The notes beneath the pieces are model-generated. The model did not search any database, was not told the origin of the DNA, and saw only the letters and a program-made list of their open reading frames with translations. 39,932 bases of DNA from Campylobacterales bacterium (GTDB lineage Bacteria > Campylobacterota > Campylobacteria > Campylobacterales > Arcobacteraceae), in NCBI GenBank assembly GCA_018399655.1, contig JAGYNS010000003.1, positions 1-39,932 on the forward strand. The letters are read 5' to 3'. A program made the translations under genes and the position numbers. Of the stretch, positions 31,626 to 39,932 are shown piece by piece. Position 1 is the stretch's first letter. Every line of letters starts with the position of its first letter.

Positions 31626-32117
31626 TCAAGAGTTTTTTCTTAAAATTTCAAAAATTAGTGAAAAAGATTGCTCAACCGCTTGTTGTTGCACTTCATGACG
31701 ACCTCCTTCAAAATGGTAAGTTTCAATTTTTTTTCTTCCAAAAGAGGAGAGTACGCCAATCACAACCGTTCCAACTGGTTTATCTTTTGTTCCTCCATTA
31801 GGACCTGCAACGCCACTTACGGCAATAGCATAGTTTGCATCAAATTTTTTCAAAACCCCCTCTAGCATCTCTTGAACAGTTTGAATGCTCACTGCTCCAT
31901 GATCAATCATTGTTTGCTTTTCCACCCCAAGCTCTTGCTCTTTGATCTCATTGCAATAAGTGACAATAGAGCCTTTAAAAACTGAGGATGAGCCTGAGAT
32001 AGAGGTAATTTTTGAAGCAATTTGACCTCCTGTACAACTCTCCGCACAGGTAATTGTTTCATTGTTTTGTATCAAAATATCTTGAAGTTGTTGAATCATC
32101 AAATCTAAGTGCATCAT
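31626..32117 (-). CDS. pncC: CinA C-terminal-domain protein (nicotinamide-nucleotide amidohydrolase, PncC-like)
   Basis: TCAESCTGGQIASKITSISGSSSVFKGSIVTYCNEIK, AIAVSGVAGPNGGTKDKPVGTVVIG. Confidence 0.92.
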   Translation of the reverse strand: MMHLDLMIQQLQDILIQNNETITCAESCTGGQIASKITSISGSSSVFKGSIVTYCNEIKEQELGVEKQTMIDHGAVSIQTVQEMLEGVLKKFDANYAIAVSGVAGPNGGTKDKPVGTVVIGVLSSFGRKKIETYHFEGGRHEVQQQAVEQSFSLIFEILRKNS

Positions 32118-32210
32118 AGTCCCCTTTTGGATTATATTGATAACTATACCCCATTTTAAGTAATATTGAGATAAAATTTATCCCATTTTAAATAACAGGA
32201 TTTATAGAAT

Positions 32211-34955
32211 ATGTCTGAACAAATAGATTATAAAGATACATTACAGCTACCAAAGACAAGTTTCCCTATGCGTGGAAATTTACCACAGAATGAACCAAAA
32301 ATATATAAACAATGGAATGAACGATCAGTGTATGAACGGATGAAACAAAATCGTAAAGATGCACAAAAAAGCTTTACACTTCATGATGGTCCTCCGTATG
32401 CAAATGGGAATACCCATATAGGGCATGCTTTAAATAAAGTGCTTAAAGATATCATTGTAAAGTACCACTATTTTGATGGAAAATCTATAAGGTATACTCC
32501 AGGGTGGGATTGCCATGGATTACCAATAGAGCAAAAAGTGGAAGAAAAAATAGGTGGAAAAAAGAAAAAAGAGCTTCCAAAAAGTAAACTAAGAGAGCTA
32601 TGTAGAGATCATGCTACAAAGTTTATCGATATACAAAAAGAGGAGTTTAAAGCTTTAGGTATATTAGGAGATTGGGAAAACCCATACCTTACAATGGACT
32701 TCAAATTTGAAGCAAATATCTATCGAGAGCTTATTGCTATTGCAAAGCAAGGGCTACTTGTACAAAGAAGTAAACCAGTGTATTGGTCTTGGGCAGCTCA
32801 AACAGCATTAGCGGAAGCAGAAGTGGAGTATGAAAATAAGGTCTCACCATCTATTTTCGTAGCATTTCCACTTCAAAACCTTGAGACAAGTATTATTATT
32901 TGGACAACCACCCCATGGACACTTCCAGCAAATACTGGAATTTGTCTCAATCCAGAAGAGGAGTATGTGCAAACTTCTGATCACTATATTGTGGCTAAAA
33001 AACTTTATGCAACACTCAAAGCGGATGGGGTAATTAGTGGAGAGATAGAGAAAGATATCGATCCAAATCTATTGGAAAATACTCTAGCAACCAATCCACT
33101 CAATGGAAGAGATTCTAAAGTGATTTTAGCAGATCATGTAACTATGGACACAGGTTCTGGTGCTGTTCACACTGCACCTGGTCATGGTGAGGATGACTAT
33201 AAAGTTGGATTAAAGTATGGACTTGAAGTGATTATGCCAGTTGGAGCAAATGGGGCGTATGATGAAACAATTATACGAGAAAAGCTTCTTCCAAACCCTG
33301 AGGAGTTTTTAAATGTGAATGTTTTTAAAGCAAACGACAGGATATTGGAGCTTTTAGGGGATGCACTACTTAAAAAAGAGGATATGACCCACTCTTACCC
33401 GCACTGTTGGAGAACCCATAAGCCAATTATATTTAGAGCGACAAAACAGTGGTTTATCGCTATGGATAAAGAGTATGGGGAGCAAGGGAATACTTTGAGA
33501 CAAAATGCTCTTGAAGCGATAGAAAAAGTTCAATTTTTCCCAGAGCATGGGAGAAATAGACTTCGAACAATGATTGAAAATCGTCCAGATTGGTGTATCT
33601 CGCGGCAAAGAGATTGGGGAGTTCCAATTGCATTTTTTAGAAATAAAAAAACAGATGAGATTGTGTATGATGAAAGAGTATTAAACTATGTGGCGATGAT
33701 CTTTGAGCAAAAAGGTTGTGATGCGTGGTATGATATGGAGATTAAAGATCTTTTATTCCCTGGAAGTGGACTTGATCCAGAAGATCTTGAAAAGACTATG
33801 GATATTTTGGATGTGTGGTTTGATAGTGGAAGTACCCAAAATGCAGTGCTTCGAAGTGGAAACTATGATGCAGGGAGTTTTCCAGCAGATATGTATCTTG
33901 AAGGGAGCGATCAACATAGAGGTTGGTTCCAATCCTCATTGCTCACTTCTTTAGCATCATCTGAGCATGTGCCATACAAGTCTGTATTGACCCACGGATT
34001 TACAGTGGACGCTAAGGGTGAGAAGATGTCAAAGTCAAAAGGAAATGTAGTTGCACCTGATAAAGTGATGAAACAATTTGGCTCAGAGATTTTAAGAATG
34101 TGGGTTGCTATGAGTGATTATCAAAGTGATCTGAAAATATCTGATGGGATCTTAAAACAGATGGCAGAGCAGTATCGAAAGATACGAAATACAGGGAAAA
34201 TTCTCCTTGGAAATGTCCATGAGTTAGAAAAACTAAGTCCAATTGAGGATATGAGTGAAGTTGATCTTTGGATATTAAACAAAGCGAAAAATATTTTTGA
34301 AAGTGTTGATAAAGATTTTGCAGAATATGATTTTAGTAGAGGTCTTAACAAGCTTAATCACTTTTTAGTAGCGGACCTTTCAAATATCTATATCGATGTG
34401 TGCAAAGATAAGATCTATTGTGATGGGAAAGATTCAACTCAAAGAGATGCAAGTGTAAGTGTGATGGCGATGATAGCCAAAGCATTTATCACAACGCTAG
34501 CTCCTATTTTAACCTATACTATGGATGAGTTAATCACTCATGCTCCAAAAATTATCAAAGGGGATGCAAAAGATCTATTTGATATGGAAAAATATTATTT
34601 GCCAGAGGTAAGTAGTAGTTTTAATGAGAGCTATTTTGTTGAAGCAAAGGGGAAGTTTTCAGAGATAAAAGATCGACTCAATAAAGATAAAACGATCAAA
34701 TCAACTTTGGAACTTATCATTGTAACTCAAAGTGAGCAAGTGTTGGCTTTAGATACCACTTTAGCTGAAGATTGGTTTGTAGTAAGTAGCGTTGTGCAAA
34801 ACCATGAGGGGGAAGTTGTAGAGAAATTTACTGTTCAAGGGGATCAGTTTTTGGTTTTTAAAGCAGTGCAACATAAATGTCCACGATGTTGGAAATTTAA
34901 AGCCCAAGTTGAAGATCAGCTTTGTGAAAGATGTGAAGGTGTGGTAGCTGTATGA
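32211..34955 (+). CDS. ileS: Isoleucyl-tRNA synthetase
   Basis: [62 protein letters not shown]-terminal CPRCWKF/CERC zinc site. Confidence 0.98.
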   Translation: MSEQIDYKDTLQLPKTSFPMRGNLPQNEPKIYKQWNERSVYERMKQNRKDAQKSFTLHDGPPYANGNTHIGHALNKVLKDIIVKYHYFDGKSIRYTPGWDCHGLPIEQKVEEKIGGKKKKELPKSKLRELCRDHATKFIDIQKEEFKALGILGDWENPYLTMDFKFEANIYRELIAIAKQGLLVQRSKPVYWSWAAQTALAEAEVEYENKVSPSIFVAFPLQNLETSIIIWTTTPWTLPANTGICLNPEEEYVQTSDHYIVAKKLYATLKADGVISGEIEKDIDPNLLENTLATNPLNGRDSKVILADHVTMDTGSGAVHTAPGHGEDDYKVGLKYGLEVIMPVGANGAYDETIIREKLLPNPEEFLNVNVFKANDRILELLGDALLKKEDMTHSYPHCWRTHKPIIFRATKQWFIAMDKEYGEQGNTLRQNALEAIEKVQFFPEHGRNRLRTMIENRPDWCISRQRDWGVPIAFFRNKKTDEIVYDERVLNYVAMIFEQKGCDAWYDMEIKDLLFPGSGLDPEDLEKTMDILDVWFDSGSTQNAVLRSGNYDAGSFPADMYLEGSDQHRGWFQSSLLTSLASSEHVPYKSVLTHGFTVDAKGEKMSKSKGNVVAPDKVMKQFGSEILRMWVAMSDYQSDLKISDGILKQMAEQYRKIRNTGKILLGNVHELEKLSPIEDMSEVDLWILNKAKNIFESVDKDFAEYDFSRGLNKLNHFLVADLSNIYIDVCKDKIYCDGKDSTQRDASVSVMAMIAKAFITTLAPILTYTMDELITHAPKIIKGDAKDLFDMEKYYLPEVSSSFNESYFVEAKGKFSEIKDRLNKDKTIKSTLELIIVTQSEQVLALDTTLAEDWFVVSSVVQNHEGEVVEKFTVQGDQFLVFKAVQHKCPRCWKFKAQVEDQLCERCEGVVAV

Positions 34956-35071
34956 GTGAGCCTGTAAGTTTAAGTTTTATATTTGTAACTATAGGGGTAA
35001 TACTGTTTTTTACTGCTATTGGAGTTTTTTTAGTAAATCAAAAAAGTAAAAAGATGAAAAAAGGAAAATAA
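34952..35071 (+). CDS. Small single-TM membrane protein (39 aa)
   Basis: MSEPVSLSFIFVTIGVILFFTAIGVFLVNQKSKKMKKGK; ATG overlaps ileS stop (ATGA); absent from the supplied ORF track because of its length. Confidence 0.6.
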   Translation: MSEPVSLSFIFVTIGVILFFTAIGVFLVNQKSKKMKKGK

Positions 35072-35074
35072 AAT

Positions 35075-35356
35075 ATGACTATGCCATTTACAGATGAAGA
35101 CTTACAGCAACCTGTAAGTAATATTATCCAAAGTAAGATCTCCCCAATGTTAGCCAAAGATGGTGGAGCCATAGAGTTAAAAAAGATAAAAGATGGTAAA
35201 ATATTTGTACAGCTTCAAGGGGCGTGTGTAGGGTGTAGTGCAAGTTCGAGCACTTTAAAGTTTATTGTAGAAAAAGAGCTACGGGAAGCGATACACCCTG
35301 ATCTTGAAATTATTAATGTACCACAAGGTATGGAGGATCAAATACCAAATGAATAA
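35075..35356 (+). CDS. NifU C-terminal-domain (Nfu-type) Fe-S scaffold protein
   Basis: ISPMLAKDGGAIELKKIKDGKIFVQLQGACVGCSASSSTLKFIVEKELRE (CxxC). Confidence 0.92.
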   Translation: MTMPFTDEDLQQPVSNIIQSKISPMLAKDGGAIELKKIKDGKIFVQLQGACVGCSASSSTLKFIVEKELREAIHPDLEIINVPQGMEDQIPNE

Positions 35357-35942
35357 AGAGGAATTATTACAACAAGCTCATTCATTGTTTAGTGATAAGC
35401 AGTATGATAAAGCACTATTTGTATATTCACAAGTATTATCAGCAGAGCCTTCAAATAGTGAATATCAAATCTACAGTTTATTATGTGATATTGGGATGGA
35501 AAGTAGCCAAAAGGCTCAAGGGTTGTTTGACTATTTTATCATCTCAAAAGAGGAAGATCTACAAAAAGCAGTAGAGTATGTCCAAAATGTTATTAAAGCC
35601 TATGATGGTGACAATGAAAAGATGATGGGACTTCTAAAAGAGATATCTACAAATAGTGTAGAATCTTTAAATGCTATTGAATATAAAGACTTTATGGATC
35701 TTGTCAAAACACGAGGATCATTTAAAGAAGCGTATCAAGATATAATGTTTAGTACCAAAGTTGCTATTACGACAAAAGAGGAGCTAGTGGATTTTATCAA
35801 TAACCTTATAGATAATAATTTTAATAAAACAGCATACAACTATCTTGATGGATTCAATGAGTACTTCTCCTATGATGAGGATTTGGTAAAACTATATCAA
35901 AAATTGCAGAGTAAAAAACTTGATAATAAATCACAACAATAA
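35349..35942 (+). CDS. TPR-like hypothetical protein
   Basis: MNKEELLQQAHSLFSDKQYDKALFVYSQVLSAEPSN; start re-assigned from 35304 to ATG 35349, same frame, overlapping the Nfu stop. Confidence 0.75.
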   Translation: MNKEELLQQAHSLFSDKQYDKALFVYSQVLSAEPSNSEYQIYSLLCDIGMESSQKAQGLFDYFIISKEEDLQKAVEYVQNVIKAYDGDNEKMMGLLKEISTNSVESLNAIEYKDFMDLVKTRGSFKEAYQDIMFSTKVAITTKEELVDFINNLIDNNFNKTAYNYLDGFNEYFSYDEDLVKLYQKLQSKKLDNKSQQ

Positions 35943-37218
35943 ACAGTATACTGATAACTCAAAAGAGGCCACCCATGAGGTGGCTTTTGTTGTCTCAAAG
36001 CACAATGAAAAGTTTATAGATGATGCTAAAGATAATGGTTGTACAAAGTTTATTCAAAGTAATGATCTTCAAAAAGAGTTTGATATAAGTTCTATAAAAA
36101 TAGTTGGAGTTACTGGAACAAATGGGAAAACCACTACCACCGCAGCGATCTATTCACTTCTTTTGGATTTAGGATATAAAGTAGCATTGCAAGGGACACG
36201 AGGCTTTTTTATCAATGATGAAAAAGTGGAAGGATACACTTTGACTACCCCCACACAGCTTGGGAATTTTGACCATATCCAAAAAGCGATTGAAAATGGG
36301 TGCGAGTATTTTATCATGGAAGTAAGCTCCCATGCGATAGAGCAAGAGCGAATTGAGGGGCTCAATTTTGCTTTAAAAGTGCATACCAATATCACAGCAG
36401 ATCATCTTGATTATCATAAAACATTGCAAAATTATATTGATGTAAAAAATAGTTTTTTTCAAGATGATGCCCCAAAACTTATCAATAAAGATGATCCAAA
36501 TATTAAGTTTAAAATGAAAAATGCTTTTGCATATGCATTAGACAACCCAGCAACCTATAAAGTGGCAGCATATAGCTTGAAAAATGGTCTCCATGTGGCA
36601 ATACAACATTTTGCTAATATGGCAAACTACTCCTCACCTATGATGGGACTATTTAATGTATATAATCTAACTGCTGCAGTAGCTGCTGTAAATATTTTGA
36701 CTAAAAAACCACTTCAAGAAGTTTGTGATATGGTAGAAAATTTTGGTGGAGTTGCTGGACGAATGGAGATAGTCCACCGTGACCCACTTATTGTGATAGA
36801 TTTTGCTCATACAACAGATGGGATGGAAAAAGTATATGAAAGCTTTACCGATTATGATATCATTAGTGTGTTTGGAGCAGGTGGAGATAGAGATCGTACA
36901 AAAAGACCACAAATGGGACAAGTAGCAGCAAGATATTCTAAGGAAATTATTATCACAAGTGATAACCCAAGGTTTGAAGATCCAGATCAAATATGTGAAG
37001 ATATACTTCAAGGGTGTAAAGAAATGAAACACTTAAGTGTGGAGCTTAATAGAAAAGTTGCCATTGCAAAAGCAATAGAGATATCGAAAAAATATAATAA
37101 ACCTGCTATACTAGTACTAGGTAAAGGGGATGAAGAGGATCAAATCATTTATGATAAGCATCTCCCTTTGAATGATAAAAAAATAGTACAAGAATTACTT
37201 AAAGAAACATTTAACTAA
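35920..37218 (+). CDS. murE: UDP-N-acetylmuramoyl-L-alanyl-D-glutamate--2,6-diaminopimelate ligase
   Basis: VGVTGTNGKTTTTAAIYSLLLDLGYKVALQGTRG, EVSSHAIEQERIEGLNF, TNITADHLDYHKT, FGAGGDRDRTKRPQMG, TSDNPRFEDPDQI. Confidence 0.95.
   Translation: MIINHNNKQYTDNSKEATHEVAFVVSKHNEKFIDDAKDNGCTKFIQSNDLQKEFDISSIKIVGVTGTNGKTTTTAAIYSLLLDLGYKVALQGTRGFFINDEKVEGYTLTTPTQLGNFDHIQKAIENGCEYFIMEVSSHAIEQERIEGLNFALKVHTNITADHLDYHKTLQNYIDVKNSFFQDDAPKLINKDDPNIKFKMKNAFAYALDNPATYKVAAYSLKNGLHVAIQHFANMANYSSPMMGLFNVYNLTAAVAAVNILTKKPLQEVCDMVENFGGVAGRMEIVHRDPLIVIDFAHTTDGMEKVYESFTDYDIISVFGAGGDRDRTKRPQMGQVAARYSKEIIITSDNPRFEDPDQICEDILQGCKEMKHLSVELNRKVAIAKAIEISKKYNKPAILVLGKGDEEDQIIYDKHLPLNDKKIVQELLKETFN
35968..35984 (+). terminator. 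Terminator-like hairpin inside the murE 5' coding region
   Basis: GCCACC-CATGA-GGTGGC followed by TTTTGTTGT, preceded by AAAAGAG. Confidence 0.5.
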
Positions 37219-37275
37219 AGTGAGATAAAATTCAAAAATTTTCACAAATAAAAGAAATAAAAAAGGACTATAACT

Positions 37276-37638
37276 ATGGAAATGCCACAGATACCACAGC
37301 CAACATTTTATATATTTAAATGTGAGCAAAGCTCACCACCTAGTATGCCAAAACCATCATGTGTAAATGAGCAAACAAGAGATCTATTTAATCACCTTGC
37401 ACAAAAAATGATGGAAAAAGGGATGATGGGTCCAGTGCAACCTATAAGAACAAGTTGCTTAGGGAGATGTCAAATGGGACCAGTGATGCTTGTAGAGCCT
37501 GGACATCATATGTATGTACAGCTTACAAAAGAGAAAATTGATACAATCATAGATCAACATTTAATTGGTGGAAACCCAGTTGAAGAGTATATCATCCCAG
37601 AGCAATTTTGGGGTGAGCCTGTTTCTTTAGCAAAATAG
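37276..37638 (+). CDS. (2Fe-2S) thioredoxin-like ferredoxin domain protein
   Basis: [27 protein letters not shown] ... [19 protein letters not shown]. Confidence 0.82.
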   Translation: MEMPQIPQPTFYIFKCEQSSPPSMPKPSCVNEQTRDLFNHLAQKMMEKGMMGPVQPIRTSCLGRCQMGPVMLVEPGHHMYVQLTKEKIDTIIDQHLIGGNPVEEYIIPEQFWGEPVSLAK

Positions 37639-37649
37639 TAAGGATAAAA

Positions 37650-38030
37650 ATGACATTTGATATGTTGTATAGTAAAATTCATAGAGCAAGTGTAACAGAT
37701 GCCAATCTGAATTATGTTGGTTCTATAACGATTGATGAAGAGCTTTTAGATGCAGCTGCCTTGCGTGTTGGTCAAAAAGTTGAGATCGTAAATATAAATA
37801 ATGGTGAACGATTTTCAACCTATGTGATCAAAGGGGAAAGAGGTTCAAGAGATATGTGTCTCAATGGAGCAGCTGCTAGAAAAGTAGAAATAGGTGATAA
37901 GATCATTGTCATAGCCTATGCTTCATACCAAGAAAATGAACTTGAAAACTATAAACCAATAGTTGTTCATGTTGATGACAATAACGATATTGTTGAGATT
38001 ACCAATGAATTAATAGGAAGTGATAAGTAA
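37650..38030 (+). CDS. panD: Aspartate 1-decarboxylase
   Basis: [28 protein letters not shown] (Gly-Ser cleavage site), [41 protein letters not shown]. Confidence 0.97.
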   Translation: MTFDMLYSKIHRASVTDANLNYVGSITIDEELLDAAALRVGQKVEIVNINNGERFSTYVIKGERGSRDMCLNGAAARKVEIGDKIIVIAYASYQENELENYKPIVVHVDDNNDIVEITNELIGSDK

Positions 38031-38353
38031 TGTTTGACGGGATTGATCTTAGTAAAATTGACTTGAACCAGATGATGGGACAAGTACAGCAGATGGCTGA
38101 AAAAGCAAAAGAAGAGGGTGCAAAAAAAGTATTCTCTTCAAGTGTTGGTGGAGGGATGGTAAAGCTCTCTATCAATGGAAATTCAGAAGTGATTGATCTT
38201 GAGATTGATGATTCCCTTCTAGAAGATAAGGACTCTTTACAAATATTGCTTATTAGTGCCATGAATGATGTTATCAGACAAAGTGATGAAGCAAAGAAAT
38301 CTATGGCTATGAATATGATGGGTGGGATGAATCCATTTGCAAACAACTCATAA
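38030..38353 (+). CDS. YbaB/EbfC-family nucleoid-associated protein
   Basis: MMGQVQQMAEKAKEEGAKKVFSSSVGGGMVKLSINGNSEVIDLEIDDSLL, AMNDVIRQSDEAKK. Confidence 0.9.
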   Translation: MFDGIDLSKIDLNQMMGQVQQMAEKAKEEGAKKVFSSSVGGGMVKLSINGNSEVIDLEIDDSLLEDKDSLQILLISAMNDVIRQSDEAKKSMAMNMMGGMNPFANNS

Positions 38354-39206
38354 TACCCTAGAACAGTTTGAACACTACCTTCTAGAAAACCTCCCAAAGT
38401 CAGATACTTTTCACCCAAATTTTGAAAAAGCATTGGGTGAGATGCTTACTGCTGGAGGAAAAAGATTTCGCCCTTTGCTTATTTTAGGTGTTGTAGAGGC
38501 TATTGCACCACTTTTATTAAAAAATGCCCTCCCTGTTGCTTTAGCAGTGGAGTATCTTCACACCTACTCACTTATTCATGATGATTTGCCCTCTATGGAC
38601 AACGCAGACTTAAGAAGAGGCTATCCAACACTACATAAGTCATATGATGAAGTGACAGCTATACTTGTGGGTGATGCACTCAATACCCATGCATTTTACT
38701 TACTATCCCAAGCACCCCTTAGTAATGATTTAAAAATAGAGCTTATTAAAGTTTTAAGTAGTGATGGTGGAATCGATGGGATGATTATCGGTCAAGCGAT
38801 CGATTGCTATTTTGAAAATACACCACTGAAACTTGATCAGTTGGAATTTTTGCATATCCATAAAACAGCAAAACTTATAGCTGCAAGTTTAAAAATGGGA
38901 GCAATTATTGCGAATCTTGATCTAAAAACCCAAGAGAAACTCTACCAATTTGGTATTGATATGGGGCTACTTTTTCAAATCCAAGATGATATTATCGATG
39001 AAACACAAAGTGAAGAGGAAGCAGGGAAAACCACCTCAAATGATGAGGGGAAAAACTCTTTTGTCAATCTTTTAGGACTTGAGGGTGCTATAAAAAGTGC
39101 CGATACACTTGCATTAAAGTGTAAACAAACTCTTCAAAGCTTTGATACGACTCTTCAAAGTGGGCTAGAAGAGCTTATTGTAAAATATCTTTATCGACAT
39201 AACTAA
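38337..39206 (+). CDS. ispA: Polyprenyl (farnesyl/geranylgeranyl) diphosphate synthase
   Basis: GGKRFRPLLILG, LIHDDLPSMDNADLRRGYPTLHKSYDE (first Asp-rich motif), FQIQDDIID (second). Confidence 0.93.
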   Translation: MQTTHNTLEQFEHYLLENLPKSDTFHPNFEKALGEMLTAGGKRFRPLLILGVVEAIAPLLLKNALPVALAVEYLHTYSLIHDDLPSMDNADLRRGYPTLHKSYDEVTAILVGDALNTHAFYLLSQAPLSNDLKIELIKVLSSDGGIDGMIIGQAIDCYFENTPLKLDQLEFLHIHKTAKLIAASLKMGAIIANLDLKTQEKLYQFGIDMGLLFQIQDDIIDETQSEEEAGKTTSNDEGKNSFVNLLGLEGAIKSADTLALKCKQTLQSFDTTLQSGLEELIVKYLYRHN

Positions 39207-39226
39207 AAAAGCCACCAAAAGGTATC

Positions 39227-39932
39227 TTATCCATTTCTTAGTTTGTCTCTAAGCTCCCCTAATTTTTGTGCTATTAAGTTTACCTCTTTTTCAAGTTTTG
39301 AGATGTGACCAAAAGTTTCTAATATCACTAAATGGTTTTGCCCTATAGCTTTTTCCATCTGCTCAAGAAGTGGTACAAAATTTTCCTCATAAGAGGTTTT
39401 ATCTACCATTTTATCTTTAAAGTCAGTATCGATCCCTTTTAAAAACTTATACATAGCTATAAGATTCCCTTTGAGTCTATAAAACTTATCATCCCCTGTA
39501 AAAAATGTTTGCTTGAGCATAATATTGGTTTGAAGCTGTTGTTTAAGTTTATCAAGTACCTCTGCAAGATTATCAGAGTTTACGATAAATACTGCTCTTT
39601 TATTGTTCATTGCTTTATTGCTATCCTCTTGAAGTATTTGGAGGTACTTATCAATATTTTTGCTCGTTTGTTTGAGTCTTGTGGTGTAGCTTGTAAAAAT
39701 AGGAAGGGTATAATCCGCATAGATATCTGATCGTGCCTGTACAAGATATTTATTGGCACCACCTGTTCCTCTATTTCTTGCAAGATTATTCTCTAAAGTA
39801 TTAATAGCAATTCGAAGCATCTCTATTTGACCCACTTGCTCATAGTATTTATTATCTATCCAGATATTTACCCCTGTGAAGTTTGTCACTAAACCATGAT
39901 CTAAAAGGTCATCTATCCCTTGTTGTACTGCT
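39227..39932 (-). CDS. Hypothetical coiled-coil protein, 5' end beyond the window
   Basis: The 39227..39889 frame stays open upstream to the window edge (AVQQGIDDLLDHGLVTNFTG), so the track start is probably internal. Confidence 0.65.
   Translation of the reverse strand, partial: AVQQGIDDLLDHGLVTNFTGVNIWIDNKYYEQVGQIEMLRIAINTLENNLARNRGTGGANKYLVQARSDIYADYTLPIFTSYTTRLKQTSKNIDKYLQILQEDSNKAMNNKRAVFIVNSDNLAEVLDKLKQQLQTNIMLKQTFFTGDDKFYRLKGNLIAMYKFLKGIDTDFKDKMVDKTSYEENFVPLLEQMEKAIGQNHLVILETFGHISKLEKEVNLIAQKLGELRDKLRNG

Noticed and set aside
35304-35348. Upstream extension of the TPR-like ORF from ATG 35304
   Set aside because: Lies wholly inside the Nfu coding sequence; ATG 35349 overlapping the Nfu stop is the more natural start.
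36150-37032. Minus-strand ORFs over murE
   Set aside because: Shadow of conserved murE codons; no domain features.
1-39932. CRISPR arrays, rRNA genes, IS elements, prophage genes
   Set aside because: Looked for regularly spaced repeats, transposase/integrase motifs and rRNA-like blocks; none recognized by eye.

Overview
A roughly 40 kb chromosomal window. Gene order and protein content look like a Campylobacterota (epsilonproteobacterial, Sulfurimonas-like) genome; genus is not determinable by eye. Most of it is ordinary housekeeping sequence: RR/HD-GYP, hisIE, an SPFH/prohibitin protein, ilvE, recJ, leuS, an LptE-like lipoprotein, folC, an M23 peptidase, bactofilin, an SSL2-type helicase, a second M23 peptidase, lpxC, tsaB-like, thrB, ylxR, infB, rbfA, rimP; then ribD, prmA, ftsH, a PSD-like protein, four tRNAs, pncC, ileS, an Nfu-type protein, murE, a 2Fe-2S protein, panD, ybaB and a polyprenyl synthase. 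The accessory part is about 20.99-26.6 kb. It holds a single-chain Type IIG-like restriction-modification gene and an OmpR-type two-component system, sitting between a truncated ribD 5' end and a second, diverged ribD copy. Three tracts (about 7.13-7.50, 13.01-13.70 and 20.93-29.30 kb) are dense in single-base indels. These hit normally essential genes (leuS, ftsH including its Walker A), which points to low-consensus-quality sequence rather than real decay; 'pseudogene' labels below should be read that way. I found no convincing wholly new multi-gene system. The best leads are the ribD/RM/TCS/ribD arrangement, a (TCATTAT)5 heptamer tract in the lptE signal peptide, a 14-bp hairpin just upstream of rbfA, a terminator-like hairpin inside the start of murE, and a PSD-like protein whose expected cleavage serine appears to be Met.
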